From positions 1-48,168 of the forward strand of contig JAGORJ010000004.1 of assembly GCA_018062885.1 (NCBI GenBank): DNA of 48,168 bases, in the 5' to 3' direction. Below the pieces are notes generated by a model, which worked only from the letters and a program-made list of their open reading frames with translations, searched no databases and had not been told where the DNA came from. Position 1 is the first letter of the stretch. Each line of letters starts with the position of its first letter. The stretch comes from Patescibacteria group bacterium. Its GTDB lineage: Bacteria > Patescibacteriota > Patescibacteriia > UBA1558 > GWA2-36-10. The translations under genes were made by a program, and so were the position numbers. Positions 24,673 through 33,262 of the stretch are shown piece by piece.

Positions 24673-24688
24673 TCCGGCATACGCCGGA
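24673..24688. repeat. GC-rich hairpin before alaS
   Basis: TCCGGC (24673-24678), loop ATAC, GCCGGA (24683-24688). It begins right after the upstream stop and ends 11 bases before the alaS ATG. There is no T run, so it is not a terminator; it may affect translation or message stability. Confidence 0.5.
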
Positions 24689-24699
24689 CAAGATTTTCT

Positions 24700-26469
24700 A
24701 TGAATATAAACGGACAGGACTTAAGAGAAAAATTTCTTAAATATTTTGAAGCAAAGGGACATAGTATCATTAGTTCCGCTTCTTTGATTCCAGAAAATGA
24801 CCCAACAGTTCTATTTACAACTGCTGGCATGCACCCACTAGTTCCTTATTTGATGGGCGAAAAACATCCAGGTGGCTCAAGATTGACTGATGCACAAAAA
24901 TGTTGGCGTACTGGCGATATTGAAGAAGTTGGCGACACCACTCATCATACTTTTTTTGAGATGTTGGGTAATTGGTCTTTAGGAGATTATGACAAAATTC
25001 AAGCTATTGATTTTGCTTGGGAATTTTTGACAAAAGAATTAAGTATTGATCCAAAATTTTTAGCTTTTACTATTTTTGAAGGGGATAAAAATGTACATAA
25101 AGACACGGCGGCTTTGGAAAAATGGTTAAGTCTAGGCGTTGATGAAAAAAGAATCAAGGCTTTGGGTGTCGAAGACAATTGGTGGGGACCAGCAGGCTTC
25201 AGTGGTCCTTGTGGCCCAGACACGGAAATATTTTATTGGACTGGAGATAAAAATAATATTCCAGAAGAATATAATCCCGAAGATAAAAATTGGGTGGAAA
25301 TATGGAACAATGTTTTCATGGAATACAACAAAACCACTGACGGTCAATTTGTAGCCTTAACACAAAAAAACATTGACACGGGCATGGGTTTAGAAAGGAC
25401 CTTGGCAGTCTTAAATAACTTGGCTGATAATTATCTGACTGATTTATTTTATCCTCTTATCCAAAAAATAGAGGACTTAAGTGGCCAAAAATATGAAAAT
25501 GATCTCAAGTCATTCCGCGTGATTGCTGATCATATGCGTAGCGCTACTTTTTTGCTGGGTGACCCAAGAGGCGTTGCTCCTTCAAACACTGGCCAAGGCT
25601 ATGTTTTAAGACGAGTTATTAGACGTGCTATTCGTTTTGCTAAAAACTTAAATATTCAAGCTGGCTTTACAACTATTTTAGCCAAAGTGGTAATAAATAA
25701 TTTTAAAAATGCTTATCCGGAACTAGAAAAAAATAAAGATTTTATTTTTAGTGAATTACAAAAAGAAGAAGAAAAATTTACTCAGACTTTACAAAATGGT
25801 TTAAAACAATTTGAAAAATTATTTCAAGCTAATAATCTCAATGCACAGACAGCTTTTGATTTGTTTGCAACTTATGGTTTTCCGATTGAATTAACTTTAG
25901 AATTAGCTCAAGAAAAAGGCTTGCATTTATCAGAAGAAGATTATAAAGATGCTTTCTTGAAACACCAAGAACTTTCTCGCACTGCTTCGGCTGGTATGTT
26001 TAAAGGGGGATTAGCAGATGATAGTGAAATGAGTACCAAATATCACACCGCTACTCATCTTTTGCATCAAGCTTTACGCACTGTTTTGGGTGATCATGTC
26101 GAACAACGCGGTAGTAATATCAATGCTGAACGCATGCGTTTTGACTTTGTACACCCAGACAAAATGACAAGTGAACAAATAAGTCAGGTGGAAGCCCTAG
26201 TTAATCAACAAATTCAAGCCAAACTAAACATGTCCTGGCAAGAAATGACCGTAGAAGAAGCCAAAAACAAAGGTGCTATTGGCTTATTTGGCCATAAATA
26301 TGGAGAAAAAGTCAAGGTTTATACAGTCGGGCAGGATGATAATTTCTTTAGCCGAGAGATTTGCGGTGGCCCTCATGTGGAAAATACTGGCCAATTAGGG
26401 CATTTTAAGATACAAAAAGAGGAGTCTAGTTCCGCTGGTATCCGTCGTATCAAGGCTATTTTGGAGTAA
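24700..26469 (+). CDS. alaS: Alanyl-tRNA synthetase, short form
   Basis: A 589-residue enzyme that charges tRNA-Ala; E. coli AlaS has 876 residues. The catalytic core is intact ('DLREKFLKYFEAKGHSI', 'TTAGMHPLVPYLMG', 'GDIEEVGDTTHHTFFEMLGNW', 'GLERTLAVL'), as are the editing-site metal residues H449, H453, C555 and H559 ('HTATHLLHQ', 'CGGPHVENTG'). The beta-barrel segment that normally precedes the editing domain (with 'ESGGQxGD') is missing, and the protein ends after the editing domain without the C-Ala domain. I recall this compact form as common in Patescibacteria, so it is probably functional. Confidence 0.95.
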   Translation: MNINGQDLREKFLKYFEAKGHSIISSASLIPENDPTVLFTTAGMHPLVPYLMGEKHPGGSRLTDAQKCWRTGDIEEVGDTTHHTFFEMLGNWSLGDYDKIQAIDFAWEFLTKELSIDPKFLAFTIFEGDKNVHKDTAALEKWLSLGVDEKRIKALGVEDNWWGPAGFSGPCGPDTEIFYWTGDKNNIPEEYNPEDKNWVEIWNNVFMEYNKTTDGQFVALTQKNIDTGMGLERTLAVLNNLADNYLTDLFYPLIQKIEDLSGQKYENDLKSFRVIADHMRSATFLLGDPRGVAPSNTGQGYVLRRVIRRAIRFAKNLNIQAGFTTILAKVVINNFKNAYPELEKNKDFIFSELQKEEEKFTQTLQNGLKQFEKLFQANNLNAQTAFDLFATYGFPIELTLELAQEKGLHLSEEDYKDAFLKHQELSRTASAGMFKGGLADDSEMSTKYHTATHLLHQALRTVLGDHVEQRGSNINAERMRFDFVHPDKMTSEQISQVEALVNQQIQAKLNMSWQEMTVEEAKNKGAIGLFGHKYGEKVKVYTVGQDDNFFSREICGGPHVENTGQLGHFKIQKEESSSAGIRRIKAILE

Positions 26470-26497
26470 ATAAAGACCCTATTATCATAGTCAAATG

Positions 26498-26509
26498 GCT
26501 AATATTAGC
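26498..26509. repeat. Palindrome GCTAATATTAGC, copy 2
   Basis: Identical to 15790-15801 and likewise placed between a stop codon and an intrinsic terminator. Confidence 0.6.
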
Positions 26510-26511
26510 TC

Positions 26512-26554
26512 AAAAGTCAAGCAATCTGCTTGGCTTTTAAAACTTGATTTTTTT
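26512..26554 (+). terminator. Intrinsic terminator after alaS
   Basis: AAAAGTCAAGCA (26512-26523) pairs with TGCTTGGCTTTT (26527-26538) over 12 positions with one G-T, loop ATC. A T-rich stretch to 26554 follows and overlaps the next -35. Confidence 0.75.
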
Positions 26555-26572
26555 GCTGATTTTTAGTATATT
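26544..26572 (+). promoter_or_regulatory. Promoter for hpf
   Basis: TTGATT (26544-26549), 17-base spacer, TATATT (26567-26572). The expected start is near 26580, giving a leader of about 40 bases, longer than most in this window. Confidence 0.6.
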
Positions 26573-26618
26573 TAAGGGGTAAAGGGAACTAAGATGTAAT
26601 TAGTAACAAAATAAAACT

Positions 26619-26978
26619 ATGAACATTAAAATCTACAACAAAAACTTTGACTTAACAGAAGCCTTCAAAAACTACGTCCAAGAAAAATTTGATTCTCTAG
26701 ATAAGTATCAAGAAAATATAACTTCTTTTTCTCTAGATATAAAAAGAGACCCTCATCACCGCAAGGGAGAAATATTTGAAGCCGAGGTACACTTGGTTTT
26801 ACCAAACAAACAAGAAATTCGCATAGCAGATATGCACCAAGACGCGAGAGCAGTGATTGACATCATCCAAGATAAACTTGCTCGAGCTATTGTCAAACAA
26901 AAAAGTAAAACTAATAGTAAATTTAGAAAAAATATAAAAATTTTACAATCTCTAAAATTTTGGGATAAAACGAAATAA
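26619..26978 (+). CDS. hpf: Ribosome hibernation factor (HPF/RaiA, short form)
   Basis: A 119-residue protein of the HPF/YfiA family, which binds the decoding centre of the small subunit and silences ribosomes when growth stops. The signature is clear: 'MNIKIYNKNFDLTEAFKNYV', 'KFDSLDKY', and 'HHRKGEIFEAEVHLVLPNK' followed by 'DMHQDARAVIDIIQDKLARAI'. It lacks the C-terminal dimerising domain of long HPF, so it is the short type. It stands 27 bases ahead of secA, with only a weak -10 (TATACT, 26994-26999) between, so co-transcription is likely. Confidence 0.92.
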   Translation: MNIKIYNKNFDLTEAFKNYVQEKFDSLDKYQENITSFSLDIKRDPHHRKGEIFEAEVHLVLPNKQEIRIADMHQDARAVIDIIQDKLARAIVKQKSKTNSKFRKNIKILQSLKFWDKTK

Positions 26979-27005
26979 TTATTATTAAACAATTATACTG
27001 AAGAT

Positions 27006-29753
27006 ATGTCCTGGTTACAAAAAATATTCGGTGACGCCAACCAACGCTTTCTAGATACTTTAAAACCAAAAATTGAAGCTATCAACAAACAAGAAGCCGA
27101 GTGGTCACAATTGTCCGATGAAGACATCAAGCAAAAATCACTTGAACTAAAAAATCAAGCACAAACTGGTACTAGCCTAGATGATTTATTGGTACCAGCT
27201 TTTGCTTTAGTCAAAATAGCAGCTTTTAGGACTCTGAAGCAAAGACATTTTGATGTGCAGTTATTAGGTGGAATGGTCTTACATCAAGGTCAAATTGCCG
27301 AAATGAAAACTGGTGAAGGTAAAACTTTGACCTCTACTTTAGCTGTTTACCTCAATGCTTTACAAGGTTTGGGTGTGCACGTCATTACTGTCAATGACTA
27401 TTTGGCTAAGCGTGATGCTACTTGGATGGGACAAATTTATAATTTCTTGGGTTTGAGTGTTGGTGTTATCCAGCATGAAGCTTCTTTTCTCTATGACACA
27501 AATCAAGCCGATGTAGATGATGACAAGCTTCGCGACCAAGCCGTTAAAGTAGTGATGGACTACTTGCGACCAGTCAACCGTAAAGAAGCTTACCAAGCAG
27601 ACATCACTTATGGTACCAACAATGAATTTGGTTTTGATTATTTGCGTGACAACATGGCTCAAAGTATCAAGGATCAAGTTCAACGAGGTCTTTCTTATGC
27701 TATTGTCGATGAAGTTGATAGTATTTTGATTGATGAGGCTAGAACTCCACTTATTATCTCAGCTCCAGCTGAAGAGTCAGCTTCTCAATACCAACAGTTT
27801 GCCATGTTAATCAGTCAGCTCAATGAAGCGACTGACTACAATATTGATGAAAAAATGCGTAGCGCTACTTTGACCGAAGAGGGTATCCACACTATGGAAA
27901 AAATCTTGAATGTGGAAAATATTTATGAAAGTCACGGCTTAAGCACTATTCATCATCTAGAACAGGCCTTGAGAGCACGTGCTTTGTATCACAAAGACAA
28001 AGATTATATTGTACGTGATGGTGAAATAGTTATCATTGATGAATTTACTGGCCGTATGATGGAGGGTCGCCGTTATTCTGAAGGTCTACATCAAGCCATT
28101 GAAGCTAAAGAAGGTGTCAAAGTGCAAAGAGAAAGTATGACACTGGCAACTATTACATTCCAAAATTATTTTAGAATGTATGAAAAATTATCCGGCATGA
28201 CAGGAACAGCTGCTACTGAAGCAGAAGAAATGGCCAAAATTTATAGCTTAGATGTGACCGTGATCCCAACTAATAAGCCATTTTCAAGAGCTGACTTACG
28301 AGATAAGATTTTCAAATCTGAACGCGGAAAATTTAAAGCCATTGCTAAAGAAATAGCTTATCGTCACCAAATTGGTCAGCCAGTTTTGATTGGTACCGCT
28401 TCTATCGAAAAAAATGAATTATTAGCTCAATTTTTAGAAAAAGAAGGCCTGCCTTTCAATTTGCTGAACGCTAAAAATCATGCTAAAGAAGCAGAGATTT
28501 TGGCTCAAGCTGGTAAATTTGGTGCCATCACCGTCGCTACCAACATGGCTGGTCGTGGTGTGGATATTATTTTAGGTGGACTTCCTTTTGACAAAGCAAA
28601 ATACGACGAAATCAAATCTTTAGGTGGTTTACATGTCTTGGGTAGTGAAAGACATGAGTCACGCCGTATCGATAATCAGCTTAGAGGTCGAGCTGGCCGT
28701 CAAGGTGATGTCGGTTCTTCTCAATTTTTTATCTCTTTAGATGATGATTTGATGAGAATCTTTGGCTCAGACAGAATCAAGTCTGTCATGAATACTTTGG
28801 GACTTGATGAAGAAACTGCTATTGAAAACAAAATTATTTCCAGCTCGATTGAGTCTGCCCAAAGAAAAGTAGAGGGCCACAACTTTGATATCCGTAAACA
28901 TTTGGTGGAATACGATGATATCATCAACAAGCATCGTCAAGTTATTTACAAAATGCGTCAAAAATTCTTGACTCTTTTTACCGAAACCGGTGCCAGTGAA
29001 ACTGATAACTCTCAAACTTTTGTTTTGGATCAAATCAATAAAGAATTAGAAGAAGTGGTTTCTTTTCACACTTTAGCTAAAGATAATATCGGCGATTTTA
29101 ATCCTAAAGAAATTATCGAGACTATCAAATCTATTTTTCATTTGACTGAGACTGAGATCAGTGAGATAGAAAATTTACTAAATAACATCAATAAAGAAAA
29201 TTCTCATGAAACCCGTACAGTCTTGATAGATTATTTAGTAAATTTGGCAAAAAATAAATACCTAGAACAAACACAAAATATCAATAGCTCGATAGATTTA
29301 CCAGAAAGTCCATTTGCTCCTATGCAAATGATAGAAAGAGGTATTGTTTTGCGAAGCTTAGATACTTTGTGGGTAGAGCATTTGACTGCGATGGACAAAC
29401 TACGTACTGGTATTGGCTTACAAGGCTATGGTCAACGAGATCCTTTAGTAGAATACAAACGCGAAGCTTTCGGTTTATTTAACAACTTGATAGCAGCTAT
29501 TCGTAAACAAATAGTTTATTCTATTTTCAAAGTTGGTCTAGCCAAAAATATTGCTACCCAAAATTTAGCCCCAAAACAATTCAACGAACAAAAACAAGGA
29601 TTTTCTCCTTTTCAAAAACAAGTAGAGGACAGAGAGAAAGCAGGACAAGTTTTAGCCTCAAAACCAAAAAATGAAGATGGCGATAAGATTGGTCGCAATG
29701 ATGATTGTCCTTGTGGCTCTGGTAAAAAATACAAAAAGTGTCACGGTGCATAA
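27006..29753 (+). CDS. secA: Preprotein translocase ATPase SecA
   Basis: The 915-residue motor that pushes unfolded proteins through SecYEG. Walker A is MKTGEGKT (100-107), followed by 'VNDYLAKRDATWMGQIYNFLGL', 'YGTNNEFGFDYLRDNM', 'VDEVDSILIDEARTPLI' near 234, and motif 'TNMAGRGVDIILGG'. The C-terminus keeps the SEC-C zinc site 'CPCGSGKKYKKCHG', which in other bacteria binds SecB or the ribosome. A run of charged, poorly conserved sequence near residues 660-760 is slightly long but within family range. A strong terminator follows. Confidence 0.97.
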   Translation: MSWLQKIFGDANQRFLDTLKPKIEAINKQEAEWSQLSDEDIKQKSLELKNQAQTGTSLDDLLVPAFALVKIAAFRTLKQRHFDVQLLGGMVLHQGQIAEMKTGEGKTLTSTLAVYLNALQGLGVHVITVNDYLAKRDATWMGQIYNFLGLSVGVIQHEASFLYDTNQADVDDDKLRDQAVKVVMDYLRPVNRKEAYQADITYGTNNEFGFDYLRDNMAQSIKDQVQRGLSYAIVDEVDSILIDEARTPLIISAPAEESASQYQQFAMLISQLNEATDYNIDEKMRSATLTEEGIHTMEKILNVENIYESHGLSTIHHLEQALRARALYHKDKDYIVRDGEIVIIDEFTGRMMEGRRYSEGLHQAIEAKEGVKVQRESMTLATITFQNYFRMYEKLSGMTGTAATEAEEMAKIYSLDVTVIPTNKPFSRADLRDKIFKSERGKFKAIAKEIAYRHQIGQPVLIGTASIEKNELLAQFLEKEGLPFNLLNAKNHAKEAEILAQAGKFGAITVATNMAGRGVDIILGGLPFDKAKYDEIKSLGGLHVLGSERHESRRIDNQLRGRAGRQGDVGSSQFFISLDDDLMRIFGSDRIKSVMNTLGLDEETAIENKIISSSIESAQRKVEGHNFDIRKHLVEYDDIINKHRQVIYKMRQKFLTLFTETGASETDNSQTFVLDQINKELEEVVSFHTLAKDNIGDFNPKEIIETIKSIFHLTETEISEIENLLNNINKENSHETRTVLIDYLVNLAKNKYLEQTQNINSSIDLPESPFAPMQMIERGIVLRSLDTLWVEHLTAMDKLRTGIGLQGYGQRDPLVEYKREAFGLFNNLIAAIRKQIVYSIFKVGLAKNIATQNLAPKQFNEQKQGFSPFQKQVEDREKAGQVLASKPKNEDGDKIGRNDDCPCGSGKKYKKCHGA

Positions 29754-29774
29754 AATAAAAAAATTTATATTTTT

Positions 29775-29808
29775 ACTCCAGTAAATATTTATTTACTGGA
29801 GTTTTTTT
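29775..29808 (+). terminator. Strong intrinsic terminator of secA
   Basis: A perfect 12-bp stem ACTCCAGTAAAT/ATTTACTGGAGT (29775-29786 and 29791-29802), loop ATTT, then T to 29808. Confidence 0.95.
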
Positions 29809-29847
29809 AATTTAGTAAATATGTTATAATATAGATAATTATTTACT
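29803..29847 (+). promoter_or_regulatory. Promoter of pilus operon with inverted repeat
   Basis: TATAAT (29825-29830) preceded by TGT is an extended -10; the -35 would fall in the T run of the terminator. The inverted repeat AGTAAATA (29814-29821) and TATTTACT (29840-29847) flanks the -10 and could be an operator. The expected start is near 29837, about 21 bases before ATG 29858. Confidence 0.65.
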
Positions 29848-29857
29848 CGGAATTTTT

Positions 29858-31591
29858 ATGGGAGCTTCAACTTTACCAATTAGTGAAGAAGAAATTAAAA
29901 AATTATTGCTAGCCCAAAAAACTATCAGTGAAACTGACTGGGAAAATGCCAAAAAAAATGCCTCCAGGCGTCGTCGTGGCATCGAAGAAGTCCTGATAGA
30001 ACGGGGTTTTTTTAATGAGCAATTTTTATATGAGGTCATTGGCGATTATCTCAAAATACCTTATGCAAACTTGAGAAAAATAAAGCTAGACTTAGAAATA
30101 ATCAATCTTTTAGATGAAAAAATAGCCAGATCTGTCCAAGCTGTACCTTTTGCCCTAGAAAATGACAAAGTCAAAGTAGCTTTTGTCAATCCACTCAATC
30201 AAGAAAACATGAAAGCGGTGGTGCAAGGCTTACAAAAAAACATTATACCTTATCTGACAAGCTCAAAAAATTTCTTTTTTGCGGCTCATCTCTATGAAAA
30301 AAACATCACAGAAGAATTACACGAGATCATCAACCAAAAATTTCGCCAGGTGCAAGGCACGCCAACTCAGTTAGACTTGCCGATCATCCAAATCGTTGAT
30401 GTGATCTTAGAATATGCTTTGTTTGACCAAGCTTCTGATATTCACATCGAGGCTTTGCCTGATGCTGTTGTGATTAGATTCAGAATAGACGGTGACTTAC
30501 ATGACAAAGTAGAGTTACCAGCCGAAGTGCACGATGCGATTGTGGCTAGAATAAAAATTTTATCAAACCTCAAAATAGACGAACATCGTGTACCACAAGA
30601 TGGTAGATTTTCTTTTTCTCTAGAAGGCCAAGAAGAATCTGTCCGCGTTTCAGTGATTCCAGCTTTTTATGGAGAAAAAATAGTTATGCGTTTGATGACC
30701 GATGATGCCCAAAATTTCAGTCTAGACAACATGGGCTTTTCTCCAAAAAACATCGCTATTATGGACCACCAAGTCAAAAAGCCTTTTGGTATGATCTTGG
30801 TCGTTGGTCCCACAGGAAGTGGCAAAACTACTACTTTGTATTCTATTTTAAATATTTTAAACACTGAAGAAGTCAATATTTCTACGATTGAAGATCCGAT
30901 AGAATATGGCGTACATCGAGTCAACCAAACACAGGTCAATCCACAAGCTGGCTATGATTTTGCCAATGGCTTAAGAGCCTTACTTAGACAAGACCCAGAC
31001 ATCATCATGATCGGTGAAATTCGAGACAATAAGACTGCGCAAATTGCTGTTAGAGCCGGTTTAACAGGACATTTGGTACTTTCTACCTTACACACCAACA
31101 ACGCAGCCGGTGCGCCACCACGCTTGCTAGATATGGAAGTAGAGCCATTTTTGGTCGCCTCAACTCTCAATGTGGTGATTGCTCAGCGTTTAGTCCGTCG
31201 CATTTGCCTCAAATGCATTGAAAGCTACAAACTCAGCCCCGAAGAATTAAATGCTTTAGGTAAAGAGTTTAATTTGGAAAAAATGCTACAAAGATTCAAA
31301 GATCTGACTTGGATTGAACAAAAATACAAAAATTTTTCCGAACTAAGTTTTTATCGAGGTAAAGGTTGTAAATACTGTCATCAATCAGGCTACAGTGGTC
31401 GTATCAGTGTTTTGGAAATCTTGGAAAATACCCCGGAAATTCAAAAATATATTATCAAAAATTCTACCTCCAATGAAATCCAAGATGCCGCTGTCCAAAA
31501 TGGTATGATCACTATCTTTGAAGATGGTTTGCAAAAAGCCTTAGTTGGTATCACTACTATTGCTGAAGTTTTGAGTATCAAGCGCGAATAA
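29858..31591 (+). CDS. pilB: Type IV pilus assembly ATPase PilB
   Basis: A 577-residue GspE/PilB hexameric ATPase that drives pilus extension at the inner membrane. The N-terminal GspE_N domain (about 1-150) is followed by Walker A GPTGSGKTT (317-325), the Asp box 'EDPIEYGVHRVNQTQVNP', Walker B 'DIIMIGEIRD' (381-390), the His box 'GHLVLSTLHTNNA', and a tetracysteine zinc site C450/C453 with C504/C507. It is full length. It leads an operon of six genes with gaps of 13 bases or less. Confidence 0.95.
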   Translation: MGASTLPISEEEIKKLLLAQKTISETDWENAKKNASRRRRGIEEVLIERGFFNEQFLYEVIGDYLKIPYANLRKIKLDLEIINLLDEKIARSVQAVPFALENDKVKVAFVNPLNQENMKAVVQGLQKNIIPYLTSSKNFFFAAHLYEKNITEELHEIINQKFRQVQGTPTQLDLPIIQIVDVILEYALFDQASDIHIEALPDAVVIRFRIDGDLHDKVELPAEVHDAIVARIKILSNLKIDEHRVPQDGRFSFSLEGQEESVRVSVIPAFYGEKIVMRLMTDDAQNFSLDNMGFSPKNIAIMDHQVKKPFGMILVVGPTGSGKTTTLYSILNILNTEEVNISTIEDPIEYGVHRVNQTQVNPQAGYDFANGLRALLRQDPDIIMIGEIRDNKTAQIAVRAGLTGHLVLSTLHTNNAAGAPPRLLDMEVEPFLVASTLNVVIAQRLVRRICLKCIESYKLSPEELNALGKEFNLEKMLQRFKDLTWIEQKYKNFSELSFYRGKGCKYCHQSGYSGRISVLEILENTPEIQKYIIKNSTSNEIQDAAVQNGMITIFEDGLQKALVGITTIAEVLSIKRE

Positions 31592-31604
31592 AATAAAAAT
31601 AAAC

Positions 31605-32789
31605 ATGAAATATTTAGGGCCTAATGAACAAAATAAAACGGAAGAGAAAAAACCGACAGCTGAAATCATTAAACCAGATTTAAAAACAGAACTTACTACT
31701 AGCAAAGCTAAGACCGAAAAAAAGAGTTTTCTCAAATTTAGAGCCGGCAAAGTTAATTTGACCAGCAAAATGTTTTTTTTGGATAATTTATCCACCATGC
31801 TTAAAGCCGGCCTTGCTTTAGCACCGGCCTTAAATACTTTGAGTAAAGAAGTCAAAAATAAATATCTACAACAAGTTATTTTACATCTAAAAAATAGAGT
31901 AGAAAACGGCCAGCCACTTTCCGTCAGCATGAAAGAATACCCTGATGTTTTTCAAGAAATGATCATAGCTACAGTTGAGGTGGGGGAAAACACCGGTTTA
32001 TTAGCTGATGCTTTGGGTAATTTGGCTAACATTTTGAAAGCACAAAAAAAATTACGCTCCAAAGTAGTCGGCGCCATGATGTATCCAGTGATTGTTTTGA
32101 TAGCTTTGGGGGGTGTCAGTGTTTTTTTAGCACTCTTTGTTTTTCCCCAACTAGTAACTATTTTTCAAGATTCAAACATCGAATTACCCTTTGTCCTGAA
32201 AGCTGTGCAAGCTATGATTGACATCATGAAAAATTATGCTGGCTTAGTGATAATTGCCTTTATAGTTTTGTTAGTTGGCACAATCATGACACTAAAATTA
32301 CCTAAGCCAAAATTATTATTTCATAAATTCTTACTCAAAATACCTTTTGTCGGCAACTTAATCAAAGAACTAGCCCTCACTCGTTTTACAAGCAACTTAA
32401 ACGCTTTATTGATATCTGGTCTGTCAATTGTCAAATCTTTGGAAATAGTCGCCAAAACTTTAGCTAATACATATTATCGTCAAACGCTGTTGACTATTTC
32501 TGAAGAACTAGCCCGCGGTGTTTCTTTGGCTGATGCCATGGCCCAAAGACCAAAACTTTTTCCTTCTTTAACTGTACAGCTTTGTGAGGTCGGGGAGAGC
32601 ACCGGAGAATTAGACGATATTTTAAAAAAAATAGCTAATTATTACGAAGAAAGAGTCAATAATGTTTTAGCTAATCTTTCTTCTATTATTGAGCCGGTAT
32701 TATTGATTTTGGTAGGACTCGCGGTTGGCTTTATCGCTATTTCTGTCATTGGGCCAATGTATGAATTAACCTTAAGTTTCGGAGAATAA
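31605..32789 (+). CDS. pilC: Type IV pilus inner membrane protein PilC
   Basis: A 394-residue GspF/PilC platform protein that couples PilB to the growing pilus. After a charged, probably disordered start of about 45 residues, two GspF domains are visible: 'FFLDNLSTMLKAGLALAPALNTL' (about 58-80) and 'RFTSNLNALLISGLSIVKSLEIV' (about 260-282), each followed by hydrophobic helices, with 'GEXTGLLADALGNLA' and 'GESTGELDDILKKIA' type repeats (X is N in the first). It starts 13 bases after pilB. Confidence 0.95.
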   Translation: MKYLGPNEQNKTEEKKPTAEIIKPDLKTELTTSKAKTEKKSFLKFRAGKVNLTSKMFFLDNLSTMLKAGLALAPALNTLSKEVKNKYLQQVILHLKNRVENGQPLSVSMKEYPDVFQEMIIATVEVGENTGLLADALGNLANILKAQKKLRSKVVGAMMYPVIVLIALGGVSVFLALFVFPQLVTIFQDSNIELPFVLKAVQAMIDIMKNYAGLVIIAFIVLLVGTIMTLKLPKPKLLFHKFLLKIPFVGNLIKELALTRFTSNLNALLISGLSIVKSLEIVAKTLANTYYRQTLLTISEELARGVSLADAMAQRPKLFPSLTVQLCEVGESTGELDDILKKIANYYEERVNNVLANLSSIIEPVLLILVGLAVGFIAISVIGPMYELTLSFGE

Positions 32790-32791
32790 AA

Positions 32792-33262
32792 ATGTTAAAC
32801 CAAAAAGGTCTTACTTTTATTGAAATAATGTTGACAATCAGCATTGCTGCTTTGATTGCTGCGATGGGCTTCAGTGGTTTTTATCAATGGCGTAATCATA
32901 TTTCTCTACTAAATCAAGTCGATGAACTAAAAAGTAATATCGTCAAAGTCAGACAACTAGCAATTTCTGCTGCTGGAGAAAAAAAATGGGGCATCCGTCT
33001 TGAAGACTCACAATATATTATTTTTAATAGTGATAGCTATGACCAAAGTAACCCAAATAATGAAACTATTTTATTAAAAAGTGCTTTGATCTATGAATCT
33101 GAGACTAGCCTTTCAAATGGCAACGGCGCTTATAGTTTGGATTTAATTTTTGAAAAATTCACCGGCCAAACAATAAACATCGGTACCATCACTTTGGTCT
33201 CACTGAACAATCCAGAAGTACGTTATAGTTTTAGCGTGGATAATCTAGGTAATATAAATTAA
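32792..33262 (+). CDS. Type IV pilin-like protein (GspH-like)
   Basis: A 156-residue prepilin. The leader is very short and ends in KG, followed by the methylation motif LTFIEIMLTI, so prepilin peptidase should cut after G6 and leave the conserved glutamate at position 5 of the mature protein. A hydrophobic helix to about residue 28 and a small beta-rich head ('LAISAAGEKKWGIRLEDSQYIIF') are like GspH/FimT minor pilins. It lies two bases after pilC and overlaps the next gene by one base (TAATG). Confidence 0.88.
   Translation: MLNQKGLTFIEIMLTISIAALIAAMGFSGFYQWRNHISLLNQVDELKSNIVKVRQLAISAAGEKKWGIRLEDSQYIIFNSDSYDQSNPNNETILLKSALIYESETSLSNGNGAYSLDLIFEKFTGQTINIGTITLVSLNNPEVRYSFSVDNLGNIN

Noticed and set aside
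24673-24699. T-box or other riboswitch ahead of alaS
   Set aside because: Only a 16-base hairpin is present in a 27-base gap; no room for a T-box and no T-box consensus.
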